Assembly: GCF_005844085.1 (NCBI RefSeq)
Contig: NZ_VCDI01000003.1
Span: forward strand, 248,001 to 312,000
Direction: 5' to 3'
DNA: 64,000 nucleotides
DNA from: Lichenicoccus roseus
GTDB lineage: Bacteria; Pseudomonadota; Alphaproteobacteria; Acetobacterales; Acetobacteraceae
Under the pieces are notes generated by a model. It was not told where the DNA came from and ran no database searches. It worked only from the letters and a program-made list of their open reading frames with translations. Position numbers and translations under genes: made by a program. The first letter of the stretch is position 1, and every line of letters begins with the position of its first letter. This document shows, one piece after another, positions 26,742 through 37,459 of this stretch.

Positions 26742-26758
26742 GCCCTCGTGCCGAGGGC
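26742..26758 (+). terminator. 7-bp hairpin just upstream of the ffh ribosome site
   Basis: GCCCTCG (26742-26748) pairs perfectly with CGAGGGC (26752-26758) over a 3-nt loop, ending 20 bp before the ffh ATG. It lacks a following T-run. It may terminate MFS transcripts, stabilise the ffh mRNA 5' end, or mark a processing point. Confidence 0.4.
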
Positions 26759-26778
26759 TGAAACCGGGGTAGGGCCGC

Positions 26779-28188
26779 ATGTTCGACAGCCTGTCGGGCA
26801 GGATGACCGGAGTGTTCGATCGCCTGCGTACGCGCGGCGCGTTGTCCGAGGCGGATGTCGCCGAGGCGATGCGCGAGGTGCGCCTGGCGATGCTGGACTC
26901 CGACGTGGCCCTGCCGGTGGTCAAGGACTTCATCAACCGGGTGCGCGAGCGCGCCATCGGCGCCGAGGTGCTGGAAAGCATCTCGCCCGGACAGGCGGTC
27001 GCCAAGATCGTCAACGATGCACTGGTCGAGGCGCTCGGCGGCGCCGGTGCGGTGCCGCTCAACCTCAATGCGGCAGCGCCGATCCCGATCCTGATGGTCG
27101 GGCTGCAGGGTTCCGGCAAGACCACCACCGCCGGCAAGCTCGGTCTGCGTCTCGGCGGTCGCGAGCGTCGCCGCGTGCTGCTAGCGAGCCTCGATACCCA
27201 GCGTCCGGCGGCGCAGTTGCAGCTCGCGCAGCTCGCCCAGCGGGCAGGGGTGGCTTCGCTGCCGATCGTCGCCGGACAGACGCCGGTGCAGATCGCGCAA
27301 CGGGCGATGGAGACCGGCCGTCGCGAAGGCTACGACATCGTCATCCTCGACACCGCCGGGCGGCTCTCGATCGACGAGGCGCTGATGGAGGAGGTCCGGC
27401 AGATCCGCGCCGTCACCAACCCGGCCGAGACACTGCTGGTGGTCGATGCGATGACCGGCCAGGATGCGGTCAACACCGCGCGCGCCTTCAACGAGGCGGT
27501 CGGCGTCACCGGCATCGTGATGACGCGCATGGACGGCGATGCGCGTGGCGGTGCGGCGCTGTCGATGCGCCACATCACCGGGGCGCCGATCAAGCTGACC
27601 GGCTCGGGCGAGAAGCTGGACGCACTGGAGGATTTCCATCCCGAGCGCGTGGCGGGACGTATCCTCGGACTGGGCGACCTTGCAGGCCTGGTCGAGAAGG
27701 CGTCCGACACGCTTGATGCGGAGGAGAGCGAGAAGCTTGCGCTCAAGATGCTGCGCGGCAAGTTCGATCTTGACGACTATGCAGCGCAGATCAAGCAGAT
27801 CAACAAGATGGGGTCGATTTCCGGCATCCTCGACATGCTTCCGGGCATGGGACAGATGAAGAGCCAGCTCGCCGGCAAGGATCTCGACACCTCGGTGTTG
27901 AAGCGTCACACGGCGATCATCTCGTCGATGACCAAGTCCGAGCGACGCACGCCCGACATCATCAAGGCGAGCCGCAAGAAGCGCATCGCGGCGGGATCGG
28001 GGGCCACCGTGCAGGAGGTCAACCGGCTGCTCAAGCAGTTCGACGACATGTCGACGATGATGAAGCGCATCAACAAGCTCGGCGCCAAGGGACTGATGCG
28101 CCAGGGCCTGGGGGCGCTGATGCCGAAGGGCATGATGCCGCAGGGTGGACCGGGTGGCGGGCGTGGTCCCGGTCAGCGTCCGCACTGA
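26779..28188 (+). CDS. ffh: Signal recognition particle protein Ffh
   Basis: SRP54 GTPase that binds signal sequences and 4.5S RNA and targets membrane proteins to FtsY/Sec; 469 residues. N-domain (1-~90), G domain with P-loop GLQGSGKTT (about 108-116), DTAGR near 191 and TRMDGDARGG, then the methionine-rich M domain (KMGSISGILDMLPGMGQMK) and a Gly-rich tail. The ATG follows ggggtaggg. It heads a ribosomal cluster ffh-rpsP-rimM-trmD-rplS, the order conserved in many bacteria. The 4.5S RNA is not in this window. Confidence 0.98.
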   Translation: MFDSLSGRMTGVFDRLRTRGALSEADVAEAMREVRLAMLDSDVALPVVKDFINRVRERAIGAEVLESISPGQAVAKIVNDALVEALGGAGAVPLNLNAAAPIPILMVGLQGSGKTTTAGKLGLRLGGRERRRVLLASLDTQRPAAQLQLAQLAQRAGVASLPIVAGQTPVQIAQRAMETGRREGYDIVILDTAGRLSIDEALMEEVRQIRAVTNPAETLLVVDAMTGQDAVNTARAFNEAVGVTGIVMTRMDGDARGGAALSMRHITGAPIKLTGSGEKLDALEDFHPERVAGRILGLGDLAGLVEKASDTLDAEESEKLALKMLRGKFDLDDYAAQIKQINKMGSISGILDMLPGMGQMKSQLAGKDLDTSVLKRHTAIISSMTKSERRTPDIIKASRKKRIAAGSGATVQEVNRLLKQFDDMSTMMKRINKLGAKGLMRQGLGALMPKGMMPQGGPGGGRGPGQRPH

Positions 28189-28224
28189 TTTTCGTTTCGT
28201 AACAGTTCAAGGAACCAGCAGACT

Positions 28225-28566
28225 ATGAGCCTCAAGATCCGCCTTGCCCGCGCCGGTGCGAAGAAGCGCCCATACTACCACATCGTGATTGCCGACAGCC
28301 GCTCGCCGCGCGATGGCCGCTTCATCGAGAAGGTCGGCAGCTACAACCCGATGCTACCCGCCGAGCACGAGGACCGCGTGCGCCTGGTCGGCGAGCGCAT
28401 CAGCTACTGGCTGTCGGAGGGCGCGCAGGCGACCGATCGCGTCGCGAAGTTCCTGGGCAATGCCGGCCTTGCCGAGAAGCCGGTCTATCGCGAGCAGCCG
28501 AAGCAGTCGCTGCCGAAGAAGAAGGCCCAGGAGCGCGCCGCCGCCAACGCCAGCGCCGCGGCATAA
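28225..28566 (+). CDS. rpsP: 30S ribosomal protein S16
   Basis: Small-subunit protein bS16, 113 residues. The family N-terminus [20 protein letters not shown] and [16 protein letters not shown] are intact; the C-terminus is a Lys/Ala-rich tail somewhat longer than in E. coli. Good Shine-Dalgarno (aagga). It lies 36 bp after ffh and 9 bp before rimM. Confidence 0.99.
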   Translation: MSLKIRLARAGAKKRPYYHIVIADSRSPRDGRFIEKVGSYNPMLPAEHEDRVRLVGERISYWLSEGAQATDRVAKFLGNAGLAEKPVYREQPKQSLPKKKAQERAAANASAAA

Positions 28567-28575
28567 ACAGGACCG

Positions 28576-29112
28576 ATGAGCGGGCAGCGTATCCTGATGG
28601 GCGTGGTGGGACGGCCGCACGGCGTGCGCGGGCTGGTGCATGTGCACAGCTACGCCGCGGTGCCGGCCGACCTTGCGTCCTACGGCACGCTGCATGACGA
28701 TCGCGGCGGCGGGTGGACGCTGACCTGGCGCGGCCAGGGGATCGGCGAACTGCGCGGCACGGACGGCCAGGTATTGCGTGACCGGGAAGCCGCGCAGGCG
28801 CTGGTCAACCGGAAGCTCTATGTCGAGCGCGATCGCCTGCCGGAGCCGGAGCCGGACGAGTTCTACCTCGCCGACCTGATCGGGCTCGCGGTGCACGAGA
28901 ACGGCGCCGTCATCGGCAACGTGCTTGCGGTGCACGACTATGGAGCCGGGTCGAGCCTGGAGATCGGCGAAGGGAGCCGCAGCCTCGTGCTTCCGTTCAC
29001 CCGCGCGTGCGTGCCGGAGGTCGACATGGCCGGCGGTCGAGTGGTGATCGTGCGTCCGGAAGAGATCGAGGTCCGCCCGGACGAAGATGACGTCGGCGAG
29101 GCGGCGGAATGA
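28576..29112 (+). CDS. rimM: Ribosome maturation factor RimM
   Basis: 30S assembly factor that binds S19 and helps process 16S rRNA; 178 residues. The N-terminal RimM domain begins [21 protein letters not shown]; the PRC-barrel C-terminal part contains [12 protein letters not shown] and the conserved [13 protein letters not shown]. It overlaps trmD as ATGA (29109-29112). Its position between rpsP and trmD is the standard arrangement. Confidence 0.97.
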   Translation: MSGQRILMGVVGRPHGVRGLVHVHSYAAVPADLASYGTLHDDRGGGWTLTWRGQGIGELRGTDGQVLRDREAAQALVNRKLYVERDRLPEPEPDEFYLADLIGLAVHENGAVIGNVLAVHDYGAGSSLEIGEGSRSLVLPFTRACVPEVDMAGGRVVIVRPEEIEVRPDEDDVGEAAE

Positions 29113-29846
29113 ACTGGCGCGCTACCGTCCTCACCTTGTTCCCCGAGATGTTTCCCGGCCCGCTCGGCCTGTCGCTTGCGGGGCGTGCACGCGAGCGTGG
29201 CGACTGGTCGCTGCAGACGCACAATCTCCGTGAGTACGGTCTGGGCCGTCATCGCGCGGTGGACGACACCCCGTTCGGCGGCGGCGCCGGGCTGGTGATG
29301 CGACCGGACGTGGTGGATGCGGCGCTTTCCGGCGTGCTCGGTGCCGGCGACGTGCGACCGGTGATCTACCTGACGCCGCGTGGCCGTCGGCTGACCCAGG
29401 CGGATGCGCGGCGGTATGCCGCCGGCGACGGCGTCGTGCTGCTGTGCGGCCGCTACGAAGGCATCGACGAGCGGGTTCTCGAGGCGCACGGCGTCGAGCA
29501 GGTCTCGATCGGCGACTACGTGCTGTCCGGCGGCGAGCCGGCGGCGCTGGTACTGCTGGACAGCGTCGTGCGGCTGCTGCCGGGCGTCATGGGCAGCGAG
29601 CGGAGCGGCCTCGAGGAAAGCTTCTCGGACGGGCTGCTCGAGTACCCGCATTTCACCAAGCCGGCCGACTGGCAGGGCCGCGCGGTGCCGGAGATCCTGC
29701 TGTCCGGCAACCATGCGGCGATCGCTGCCTGGCGCCGCGCGTCGGCCGAGACCGACACCCGTGCGCGCCGGCCCGACCTGTGGGCCGCGTACGCCTCCCG
29801 CACTTCAAACAACGCCTTGCCGGGTACGGCCGGGCACCGTAACTGA
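29109..29846 (+). CDS. trmD: tRNA (guanine-N1)-methyltransferase
   Basis: SPOUT-fold enzyme making m1G37 in tRNAs reading CNN codons, including tRNA-Pro; 245 residues. The trefoil-knot SAM site is visible as [13 protein letters not shown] (about 110-122) and [18 protein letters not shown]; catalytic-region text [20 protein letters not shown] follows. The start ATG overlaps the rimM stop. Of interest for this locus, the tRNA-Pro(GGG) gene at 45961 has G37 after its anticodon, the nucleotide this enzyme would modify. Confidence 0.98.
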   Translation: MNWRATVLTLFPEMFPGPLGLSLAGRARERGDWSLQTHNLREYGLGRHRAVDDTPFGGGAGLVMRPDVVDAALSGVLGAGDVRPVIYLTPRGRRLTQADARRYAAGDGVVLLCGRYEGIDERVLEAHGVEQVSIGDYVLSGGEPAALVLLDSVVRLLPGVMGSERSGLEESFSDGLLEYPHFTKPADWQGRAVPEILLSGNHAAIAAWRRASAETDTRARRPDLWAAYASRTSNNALPGTAGHRN

Positions 29847-29868
29847 CGCCACGAAAAGGACCCTCCAG

Positions 29869-30252
29869 ATGAACGTGATCCAGCAATACGAGGCGGAGCA
29901 GATCGCCCGCCTGACCGCCGCCCGCGCGGTGCCCGAGTTCGATCCCGGCGACACCGTGCGCGTCATGGTGCGCGTGGTCGAAGGCGAGCGCACCCGTCTG
30001 CAGGCCTACGAGGGCGTGGTGATCGCGCGCTCCAACAAGGCGCTGGGCAGCAACTTCACCGTGCGCAAGATCTCGTACGGCGAGGGCGTCGAGCGCGTGT
30101 TCCCGCTCTATGCGCCGACCATTGCCGAGATCGTGGTGGTGCGTCGCGGCGACGTGCGTCGCGCGAAGCTGTATTACCTGCGCGGCCGTCGCGGCAAGTC
30201 GGCCCGCATCGCCGAGCGCGCCCGTGAAATGGTCGCTCCGGCCGCCGGGTAA
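29869..30252 (+). CDS. rplS: 50S ribosomal protein L19
   Basis: Large-subunit protein bL19 at the 30S-50S interface; 127 residues. The start at 29869 is set by aaaagga 8 nt upstream and the N-terminus [12 protein letters not shown]. The conserved core [36 protein letters not shown] and RVFPLYAP is intact. Last gene of the ffh-rpsP-rimM-trmD-rplS cluster. Confidence 0.98.
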   Translation: MNVIQQYEAEQIARLTAARAVPEFDPGDTVRVMVRVVEGERTRLQAYEGVVIARSNKALGSNFTVRKISYGEGVERVFPLYAPTIAEIVVVRRGDVRRAKLYYLRGRRGKSARIAERAREMVAPAAG

Positions 30253-30289
30253 CGCCACACCCTCCCGAGTAGTCAGCAACGGGGTTACG

Positions 30290-30305
30290 GCACCCTCCGG
30301 GGTGC
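30290..30305 (+). terminator. Hairpin with UNCG-type tetraloop between rplS and leuC
   Basis: GCACCC (30290-30295) and GGGTGC (30300-30305) close a TCCG loop (C-UCCG-G), a very stable tetraloop class. It sits 37 bp after the rplS stop and 25 bp before leuC. No T-run follows, so it may be a weak terminator, an mRNA stabiliser or a leader structure of the leu genes. No leucine-rich leader peptide is seen. Confidence 0.4.
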
Positions 30306-30330
30306 GCCGCCCCCTGGAGGACCTGCCAGC

Positions 30331-31749
<1,419 letters not shown>

Positions 31750-31752
31750 CGA

Positions 31753-32373
31753 ATGCAGCCCTTCACCACGCTGACCGCGGTCGCGGCGCCGCTGCCGGAA
31801 GCCAACATCGACACCGACAAGATCATCCCGTCGCGCTTCCTCAAGACCATCAAGCGCTCCGGCCTTGGCGCCAACCTGTTCGATCCGTTGCGCTACCAGG
31901 ACGGCGTCGAGCGGCCCGACTTCGTGCTCAACCGCGAGCCGTACCGGCATGCCGGCATACTGATCGCGCACGAGAATTTCGGCTGCGGCTCGTCGCGCGA
32001 GCATGCACCGTGGGCGCTGCTGGATTTCGGCATACGTTGCGTGATCGCGCCGTCGTTCGCCGACATCTTCCACAGCAACTGCTTCAAGAACGGCATCCTG
32101 CCGATCCGGCTGCCGCGCGAGATCTGCGACCAGCTGATGCAAGATGCGACCCAGGGCGCCAACAGCCGGCTGACCATCGATCTGCAGCGCCAGGTGGTGG
32201 TGCGGCCGGACGGCCAGGAGATCGGCTTCGAGGTCGATGCGCTGCGCCGGCACCGGTTGCTCGAGGGCCTGGACGATATCGGCCAGACCCTGCAGCATGG
32301 CGATGCGATCGACGGCTACGAGCGGGAGCGGAGCGCGAGCCAGTCCTGGATGCCCGCTATCGCAGTCTCCTGA
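31753..32373 (+). CDS. leuD: 3-isopropylmalate dehydratase small subunit
   Basis: Swivel-domain partner of LeuC; 206 residues. Signatures [18 protein letters not shown] and [21 protein letters not shown] are intact. The ATG follows leuC by 3 bp and leuB starts 14 bp after its stop, so leuC-leuD-leuB make up one operon for two steps of leucine synthesis. Confidence 0.98.
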   Translation: MQPFTTLTAVAAPLPEANIDTDKIIPSRFLKTIKRSGLGANLFDPLRYQDGVERPDFVLNREPYRHAGILIAHENFGCGSSREHAPWALLDFGIRCVIAPSFADIFHSNCFKNGILPIRLPREICDQLMQDATQGANSRLTIDLQRQVVVRPDGQEIGFEVDALRRHRLLEGLDDIGQTLQHGDAIDGYERERSASQSWMPAIAVS

Positions 32374-32387
32374 CGACTGGAACCGAT

Positions 32388-33500
32388 ATGGCCTCGAACA
32401 AGAAGCTGCTGGTCCTGCCGGGCGACGGTGTCGGGCCGGAGGTGATGCGCGAAGTCGGCCGGCTGGTCGGCTGGCTGCAGCGTCGGCGCGGCGTGAGCTT
32501 CGACATCACCGAGGAGCTGGTCGGCGGCGCCTCCATCGATGCGCACGGGGTGCCGATCCGGCCTCAGGTGGTGCAGGCCGCACGTGACGCCGATGCGGTG
32601 CTGTTCGGCGCCGTCGGTGGCCCGCAGTGGGATCATGTCGGCTTCGAGCGACGTCCGGAACTCGCCATCCTGACGCTGCGACGCGAGCTCGGACTGTTCG
32701 CCAACCTGCGGCCGGCGGTGGTGCTGGATCCGCTGGTGGATGCCAGCACGCTCAAGGCCGACGTGGTGCGCGGCCTGGACATCATGATCGTGCGCGAGAC
32801 CGTCGGCGGCATCTATTTCGGCGAGCCGCGCGGAGTCGAGACGCTGCCGGACGGCAGCCGGCGCGGCGTCAACACCGAGGTGTATACGACGCACGAGATC
32901 GAGCGTGTCGCGCGCGTCGCGTTCGAGCTGGCACGCCGCCGGAACAACGCGGTGTGTTCGGTCGAGAAGAGCAACGTCATGGAAAGCGGTCTGCTCTGGC
33001 GCGAGGTGGTGACCGAGCTGCAGCGCCGCGAGTATCCGGACGTGAAGCTGTCGCACATGCTGGCCGACAACTGCGCCATGCAGCTGGTGCGCAATCCGCG
33101 CCAGTTCGACGTCATCGTCACCGGCAACCTGTTCGGCGACCTGCTGTCGGATCTCGCCTCGATGCTGACCGGCAGCCTCGGGATGCTGCCGTCGGCGACG
33201 CTGGGCGCGGTCGATGCGTTCGGGCGGCGGCCGGCGCTGTACGAGCCGATCCATGGCAGCGCGCCGGATATCGCCGGACGGGGCCTCGCCAATCCGCTGG
33301 CGCAGATCCTCAGCTTCGCGATGCTGCTGCGCTACTCGTTCGAGCTTGAGGGCGAGGCGCTGCTGATCGAGGAGGCCTGCCGGCATGTGCTGGCGAGCGG
33401 CCTGCGCACCGCCGACATCATGAGCCCCGGCATGGCGCGTGTCGGCACCTCGGTCATGGGCGAGGCGGTGCAGCGCGAGCTCGAGAAGCTGGACCGCTGA
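32388..33500 (+). CDS. leuB: 3-isopropylmalate dehydrogenase
   Basis: NAD-dependent oxidative decarboxylase of the leucine pathway; 370 residues. The start at 32388 gives [20 protein letters not shown]; the open frame upstream runs through leuD and is not coding. Substrate and Mg sites are visible: [40 protein letters not shown] and [24 protein letters not shown]. It ends the leu operon. Confidence 0.98.
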   Translation: MASNKKLLVLPGDGVGPEVMREVGRLVGWLQRRRGVSFDITEELVGGASIDAHGVPIRPQVVQAARDADAVLFGAVGGPQWDHVGFERRPELAILTLRRELGLFANLRPAVVLDPLVDASTLKADVVRGLDIMIVRETVGGIYFGEPRGVETLPDGSRRGVNTEVYTTHEIERVARVAFELARRRNNAVCSVEKSNVMESGLLWREVVTELQRREYPDVKLSHMLADNCAMQLVRNPRQFDVIVTGNLFGDLLSDLASMLTGSLGMLPSATLGAVDAFGRRPALYEPIHGSAPDIAGRGLANPLAQILSFAMLLRYSFELEGEALLIEEACRHVLASGLRTADIMSPGMARVGTSVMGEAVQRELEKLDR

Positions 33501-33530
33501 GCGGCATCTAGCGAGATCCGGAGCCGGCCG

Positions 33531-34727
33531 TTGCACGATCATGCCATCCTCGGCCTGGGCGTCATCCTGCTGGTCGCGTCGCTGGTGGCGATGCTGTCCC
33601 GCCTGGCGCACCTGCCATACAGCGTCGGGCTGGTGCTGGCCGGCATCGCGCTGCCGTTCATGCAGACCGGCCTGGATTTCCGGCTCACGCGCGACCTGAT
33701 CTTCGAGGTGCTGCTCCCGCCGCTGGTGTTCGAGGCGGCGCTGCAGCTGCGCTGGCGCCCGTTCCGGGATGCGCTGCCGGTGACCCTGATGCTGGCCTTC
33801 GCAGGCGTGGCCATTGCCACCGCCGTGGTGACCGGCGCCCTGCATCTGCTGCTCGGCTGGAGCTGGATCGCGGCCGGCCTGTTCGGGGTGCTGATCGCGG
33901 CGACCGATCCGGTGGCGGTGATCGCCGCCTTCAAGGAGCTGCATGTCGTTCCCCGGCTCGGCATGCTGGTCGAGAGCGAGAGCCTGCTCAACGACGGTGC
34001 GGCCGCGGTGGGGTTCGGCATCCTGCTGGCGGTGCAGGGGGGCGATGCGAGCGGCGCCGTCGCGGTCGCCGGCTCGCTGCTTTGGACCGTCCTCGGCGGC
34101 GTCGCCGCGGGCGCCGTGGTGGCTGGTGGCGTGCTGCTGCTGGTCGGCCGCACCGACGATCATCTGGTCGAGACCACGCTGACCACGATCGCCGCCTACG
34201 GGTCCTTCATACTGGCCGAGCATCTCGGGATGTCCGGCGTGCTCGCGACGGTGACGGCCGGTCTGCTGGTCGGCAACGTCGGCCGGCGTGGCGCCATCTC
34301 CGAGGGGACCAGGGGATGGCTGTTCGATTTCTGGGCGTTCGCGGCGTTCCTGGCGAACTCCGTGGTGTTCATCCTGATCGGCGCGCAGGGCGCCAGGCAT
34401 CCGGCTTCCCTGTTCACCCCGGATGCGCTGATCGCCATCGCCGCGGTGCTGCTTGGCCGGGCACTCGCGGTGTATCCGGTCTGCCTACTGTTCAGCCGCA
34501 GCCGGTTGCGGGTCGATGCGAGGCACCAGCATGTGCTGGTCTGGGGCGGATTGCGCGGCGCGCTCGGCCTGGCTTTGGCGCTGGCGCTGCCCGACACCCT
34601 GCCGGAGCGCGGTGCGCTGGTGGCGGTCGCGTTTGCCGTAGTGGCGTTCTCGATCTTCGTGCAGGGCATGACGATGCCCTGGCTGATCCGCCGCCTGCGG
34701 CTGCGTGAGGCGGATGCGACAGCCTGA
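33531..34727 (+). CDS. CPA1-family Na+/H+ antiporter (short form)
   Basis: Inner-membrane cation/proton exchanger, 398 residues with about eleven to twelve membrane segments and no soluble tail. The ion-binding AATDPVAVIAAF is at about 122-133 and SESLLNDGAA near 150; VWGGLRGALGLALAL marks helix 10. The start is a TTG (33531) with ggag 8 nt upstream; no ATG or GTG lies near the conserved N-terminus HDHAILGLGVILL. It is the second CPA1 antiporter of the window, lacking the regulatory tail of the one at 5091. Confidence 0.87.
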   Translation: MHDHAILGLGVILLVASLVAMLSRLAHLPYSVGLVLAGIALPFMQTGLDFRLTRDLIFEVLLPPLVFEAALQLRWRPFRDALPVTLMLAFAGVAIATAVVTGALHLLLGWSWIAAGLFGVLIAATDPVAVIAAFKELHVVPRLGMLVESESLLNDGAAAVGFGILLAVQGGDASGAVAVAGSLLWTVLGGVAAGAVVAGGVLLLVGRTDDHLVETTLTTIAAYGSFILAEHLGMSGVLATVTAGLLVGNVGRRGAISEGTRGWLFDFWAFAAFLANSVVFILIGAQGARHPASLFTPDALIAIAAVLLGRALAVYPVCLLFSRSRLRVDARHQHVLVWGGLRGALGLALALALPDTLPERGALVAVAFAVVAFSIFVQGMTMPWLIRRLRLREADATA

Positions 34728-34750
34728 CCGGTGCACAGGGCTCATGAGAA

Positions 34751-34782
34751 AGGGCCGGGCTCCCCGACGGGAACCCGGCCCT
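34751..34782. terminator. Strong bidirectional terminator between antiporter and rpsU
   Basis: AGGGCCGGG (34751-34759) and CCCGGCCCT (34774-34782) are perfect 9-bp arms, and the loop itself can add CCCG/CGGG pairing. On the minus strand the stem is followed by TTCTC, fitting termination of rpsU; the convergent antiporter gene ends 24 bp away on the other side. Confidence 0.75.
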
Positions 34783-34810
34783 CCTGTCGATCGGTCCTGG
34801 CTAGCGGGCT

Positions 34811-35014
34811 TTAGAAGCCCTCGCGCTCCAGGCGCTTGCGCTCCATCTTGCGGGCGCGGCGGACAGCCTCGGCGGCCTCGCGGGCCCGGCGCTCGGACGG
34901 CTTCTCGTAGTGCCGGCGCAGCTTCATCTCACGGAAAATGCCTTCGCGCTGCATCTTCTTCTTCAGCGCCTTCAGCGCCTGGTCGACATTGTTATCCCGG
35001 ACGAGAACCTGCAC
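34811..35014 (-). CDS. rpsU: 30S ribosomal protein S21
   Basis: Small-subunit protein bS21, 67 residues, involved in initiation and Shine-Dalgarno interaction. The start is a GTG at 35014 giving (M)[19 protein letters not shown], with aggag 11 nt upstream on the minus strand. The rest, [16 protein letters not shown] and the basic C-terminus [13 protein letters not shown], is typical of alphaproteobacterial S21. The frame is open upstream but that part is in the leader. A promoter-like pair lies about 90 bp upstream. Confidence 0.95.
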   Translation of the reverse strand: MQVLVRDNNVDQALKALKKKMQREGIFREMKLRRHYEKPSERRAREAAEAVRRARKMERKRLEREGF

Positions 35015-35101
35015 TGCGCCGTAAACTCCTCTGCACGGCCGGTGGTCCGGTCGCGGTCGTGTTGCATCGCCCGCACGTGGCGGGCTGGCTGAGAGGCGCG
35101 G

Positions 35102-35131
35102 GATATAGCACAGGCTTCCGAGGATGCACAA
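35102..35131 (-). promoter_or_regulatory. Putative rpsU promoter
   Basis: Read on the minus strand: TTGTGC (35131-35126), an 18-bp spacer, then TATATC (35107-35102), about 88 bp before the rpsU start. Reasonable sigma-70 match; the -35 overlaps a tandem repeat. Confidence 0.45.
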
Positions 35132-35147
35132 ATGCTTCCCAGGATGC
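35114..35147. repeat. Two tandem 14-bp repeats, 20-bp period, in the rpsU-def divergent region
   Basis: GCTTCCGAGGATGC (35114-35127) and GCTTCCCAGGATGC (35134-35147) match at 13 of 14 positions in direct orientation. The 20-bp period puts both copies on about the same face of the helix, as for tandem operators, and they cover the spacer and -35 of the putative rpsU promoter. Confidence 0.6.
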
Positions 35148-35248
35148 CGCAGCGACTCGCGATCCACCCCGGCGGCGTTGCAGGATCCGCAGGCATCGCC
35201 AGATTGAGCGACATGCCGGGGCATGCCCGGCACATTACCGGAGACCGC

Positions 35249-35803
35249 ATGGCCCTGCTCAAGATCGCCCGCATGGGGCATCCCGTCCTGCTCGCCCGCG
35301 CGGCGGAGGTGTCCGAACCGACCAGCCCGGAGATCGCCCGGCTGATCGACGACATGATCGAGACGATGATCGATGCCAAGGGCGCCGGGCTCGCGGCGCC
35401 TCAGGTGCATGTGCCGCTGCGGCTGTTCGTCTACCGGGTGCCGGCCGAGCGCAGCGCCGGTCCGGAGGATCCGCCGCGCGAGACGCAGGCGCTGATCAAC
35501 CCGGTGATCACCCCGGTCGGCGAGGAGACCGCGCTGGCGGTCGAGGGCTGCCTGTCGATCCCGGGCCTGCGCGGAGCGGTGCCGCGTCCGGCGCGGGTGC
35601 ATTATGCCGGGGTGGACCGCGAGGGGCGTCCGGTCGAGGGCGAGGCGACCGGCTTCCTTGCGGTCGTGCTGCAGCATGAATACGACCATCTCGACGGCGT
35701 GCTGTATCCGATGCGGATGCAGGATTTCACCAGGTTCGCGTTCGAGGACGAGATGCAGCGCTACGGCATCGCGGGCCCGGTGCAGCAGGAGCCGGCACGA
35801 TGA
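35249..35803 (+). CDS. def: Peptide deformylase
   Basis: Metalloenzyme that removes the formyl group from nascent proteins; 184 residues. All three motifs are present: GAGLAAPQV (45-53), EGCLS (C101) and HEYDHL (H143, E144, H147). The ATG at 35249 is preceded by ccggaga; an upstream open part of 39 codons has no similarity. The stop overlaps the next ATG (ATGA). Residues 64-80 ([12 protein letters not shown]) form a small insertion relative to E. coli Def. Possibly a paralogue if another def exists beside fmt elsewhere. Confidence 0.95.
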   Translation: MALLKIARMGHPVLLARAAEVSEPTSPEIARLIDDMIETMIDAKGAGLAAPQVHVPLRLFVYRVPAERSAGPEDPPRETQALINPVITPVGEETALAVEGCLSIPGLRGAVPRPARVHYAGVDREGRPVEGEATGFLAVVLQHEYDHLDGVLYPMRMQDFTRFAFEDEMQRYGIAGPVQQEPAR

Positions 35804-36477
35804 ACCCGCTGCGTATGCTGCCCGGCCTGTTCATGCGTCAGTTGCCCGGGCTGGTCGATGGCGCCTCGCGCGCCGCCGTCACGGAATTTCCCGGGCCGAT
35901 CGAGCGTAGCGACGATCGCGATGCGGCCCTGCTGCTGGTGGTCCCGCTGGTCGGTGTCCATGGCTGGACCGCGGCTGCGATGCGGCTGGCCGCGGGGCCC
36001 GATGCCGACCTGCTGTTTCCGGGGGGTGCCGCGGAGATGGTGGAGGCGCACGCCGATTACGGCGACCGCCGCATGGAGGCGGCGGCCGGCGAGATCGAGG
36101 AAACCCGGACCAGCCGGCGGGTGCGGGAGCTGATCCTGCTGCGGCTGCGCCAGTCCGAGGACGAGCGCGATGCCATACGGCGCGGCCTCGCGGTGCTGTC
36201 GCTGCCAGGCAACCGGCTCGCCTCCCTGCGGGCGATCGCGCGCACCGTCGACACCATCTGGCACGTCGCCGGAGACGTGTCGGTGGACCAGAGCTGGTAC
36301 AGCAAGCGTGCGATCCTGGCCGCGGTCTATTCGACGACGTTGCTGTTCTGGCTGCGCGATGCGTCCGGCGGCCCGGCGACCGAGGAATTCCTCGATCGCC
36401 GGCTGCAGGGCGTGGCGCGGATCGGCAAGCTGAAGCGCACGCTCAGCCTCGATCGGCTGCGTCCGCAGGCCGTCTGA
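35800..36477 (+). CDS. COQ9 family protein (ubiquinone biosynthesis accessory)
   Basis: Homologue of mitochondrial COQ9, a TetR-fold lipid-binding protein that supports the COQ7 hydroxylation step of ubiquinone synthesis; found in alphaproteobacteria. 225 residues; the family core [37 protein letters not shown] is recognised at about 148-185. The gene overlaps def by 4 bp and is close to rpsU, a common alphaproteobacterial neighbourhood. It is convergent with ilvE, 19 bp away. Confidence 0.88.
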   Translation: MNPLRMLPGLFMRQLPGLVDGASRAAVTEFPGPIERSDDRDAALLLVVPLVGVHGWTAAAMRLAAGPDADLLFPGGAAEMVEAHADYGDRRMEAAAGEIEETRTSRRVRELILLRLRQSEDERDAIRRGLAVLSLPGNRLASLRAIARTVDTIWHVAGDVSVDQSWYSKRAILAAVYSTTLLFWLRDASGGPATEEFLDRRLQGVARIGKLKRTLSLDRLRPQAV

Positions 36478-36496
36478 ACATCACGGCCTGAAGATA

Positions 36497-37399
36497 CTAG
36501 GCCGCAAGGCGTGCTTCGACATCGGCGGGCGGCATGCGGACCAGCGCCTCGTAGTCGCCGAGCAGCATCTCGGTGACTGGGCCGGGGGCGAAATGCAGGC
36601 CGTCGATCTCGCGCACCGGCGTGACCTCGGCGGCCGAGCCGGCCAGGAACACCTCGGAGGCCGCGCGCATCTCGTCGGGCATGATCACCCGCTCGATCAC
36701 CTGCAGGCCGCGCTTGCGAGCCAGCGCCATCACCGTGCGCCGGGTGATGCCGTCGAGGAAGCAGTCCGGGATCGGCGTGTGCAGCGCGCCGTCCATGGCG
36801 AAGAAGATGTTGGCGCCGGTCGCCTCCGACACCTGGCCTCGCCAGTCCAGCATCAGCGCATCGTTGAAGCCGCGCGCCTCGGCGTCGTGCTTCGACATGG
36901 TGCCGATCATGTACAGGCCGGCCGCCTTGGCGCGGATCGGCGCGGTCTCCGGGTGCGGGCGCTTCCAGCTTCCCATGCCGAGCCGCACGCCCTTCATGCG
37001 GTCGTCGCCGAACAGGTTCGGCCAGGACCAGGCGGCGACCATCAGGTGGATCTTCGTCTGCTGGGCGGAGACCGAAAGCTGCTCGGCGCCACGCCAGGCG
37101 AGCGGGCGGACATAGCCATCGGTCAGGCCGTTGACCTCGAGCGCCTGCCGGCAGGCGGCGTCGATCACGTCCATCGAGAACGGGATCTCGAAGCCCAGGA
37201 TGCGTGCGCTCTCGACCAGCCGCTCGGTATGCTCGCGCAGCTTGAAGATGTGGCCGTTGTAGGAGCGCTCGCCCTCGAAGACGGCGCTGGCGTAGTGCAG
37301 GCCGTGCGAGAGGACATGCAGCTTCGCGTCCCGCCAGGGGATCAGCGCGCCGTCCCACCAGATCATTCCGTCGCGGTCGTCGAACGGCACCAGCGCCAT
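36497..37399 (-). CDS. ilvE: Branched-chain amino acid aminotransferase
   Basis: Fold-type IV PLP enzyme that makes the final step to Leu, Ile and Val; 300 residues. The N-terminal MIWWDGALIPWRDAKLHVLSHGLHYASAVFEGER is group I BCAT; the catalytic Lys is in IRAKAAGLYM near 160, followed by GFNDALMLDWRGQVSEATGANIFF. It complements the leuCDB operon 3 kb upstream. It is divergent from the MarR gene; the 91-bp gap holds an inverted repeat and a minus-strand TTGACA. Confidence 0.96.
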   Translation of the reverse strand: MALVPFDDRDGMIWWDGALIPWRDAKLHVLSHGLHYASAVFEGERSYNGHIFKLREHTERLVESARILGFEIPFSMDVIDAACRQALEVNGLTDGYVRPLAWRGAEQLSVSAQQTKIHLMVAAWSWPNLFGDDRMKGVRLGMGSWKRPHPETAPIRAKAAGLYMIGTMSKHDAEARGFNDALMLDWRGQVSEATGANIFFAMDGALHTPIPDCFLDGITRRTVMALARKRGLQVIERVIMPDEMRAASEVFLAGSAAEVTPVREIDGLHFAPGPVTEMLLGDYEALVRMPPADVEARLAA

Positions 37400-37424
37400 C
37401 GGTCCTGTCCTTAAACATCATGGG

Positions 37425-37459
37425 GGAAGAGTGCCTTTTGGACCTAGAAGGCCTCTTCC
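37425..37459. promoter_or_regulatory. Inverted repeat in the ilvE-MarR divergent promoter region
   Basis: GGAAGAGTGCC (37425-37435) and GGCCTCTTCC (37450-37459) are complementary except for one extra T, with a 14-nt centre. A perfect TTGACA on the minus strand (37469-37464) and TTGGAC on the plus strand (37438-37443) flank or overlap it, so it is well placed as an operator for both genes, perhaps of the adjacent MarR protein. Confidence 0.5.

Noticed and set aside
32316-34400. 694-codon frame antisense to leuB and the second antiporter
   Set aside because: Gln/His/Arg-rich shadow text, no start signal, certain genes opposite.
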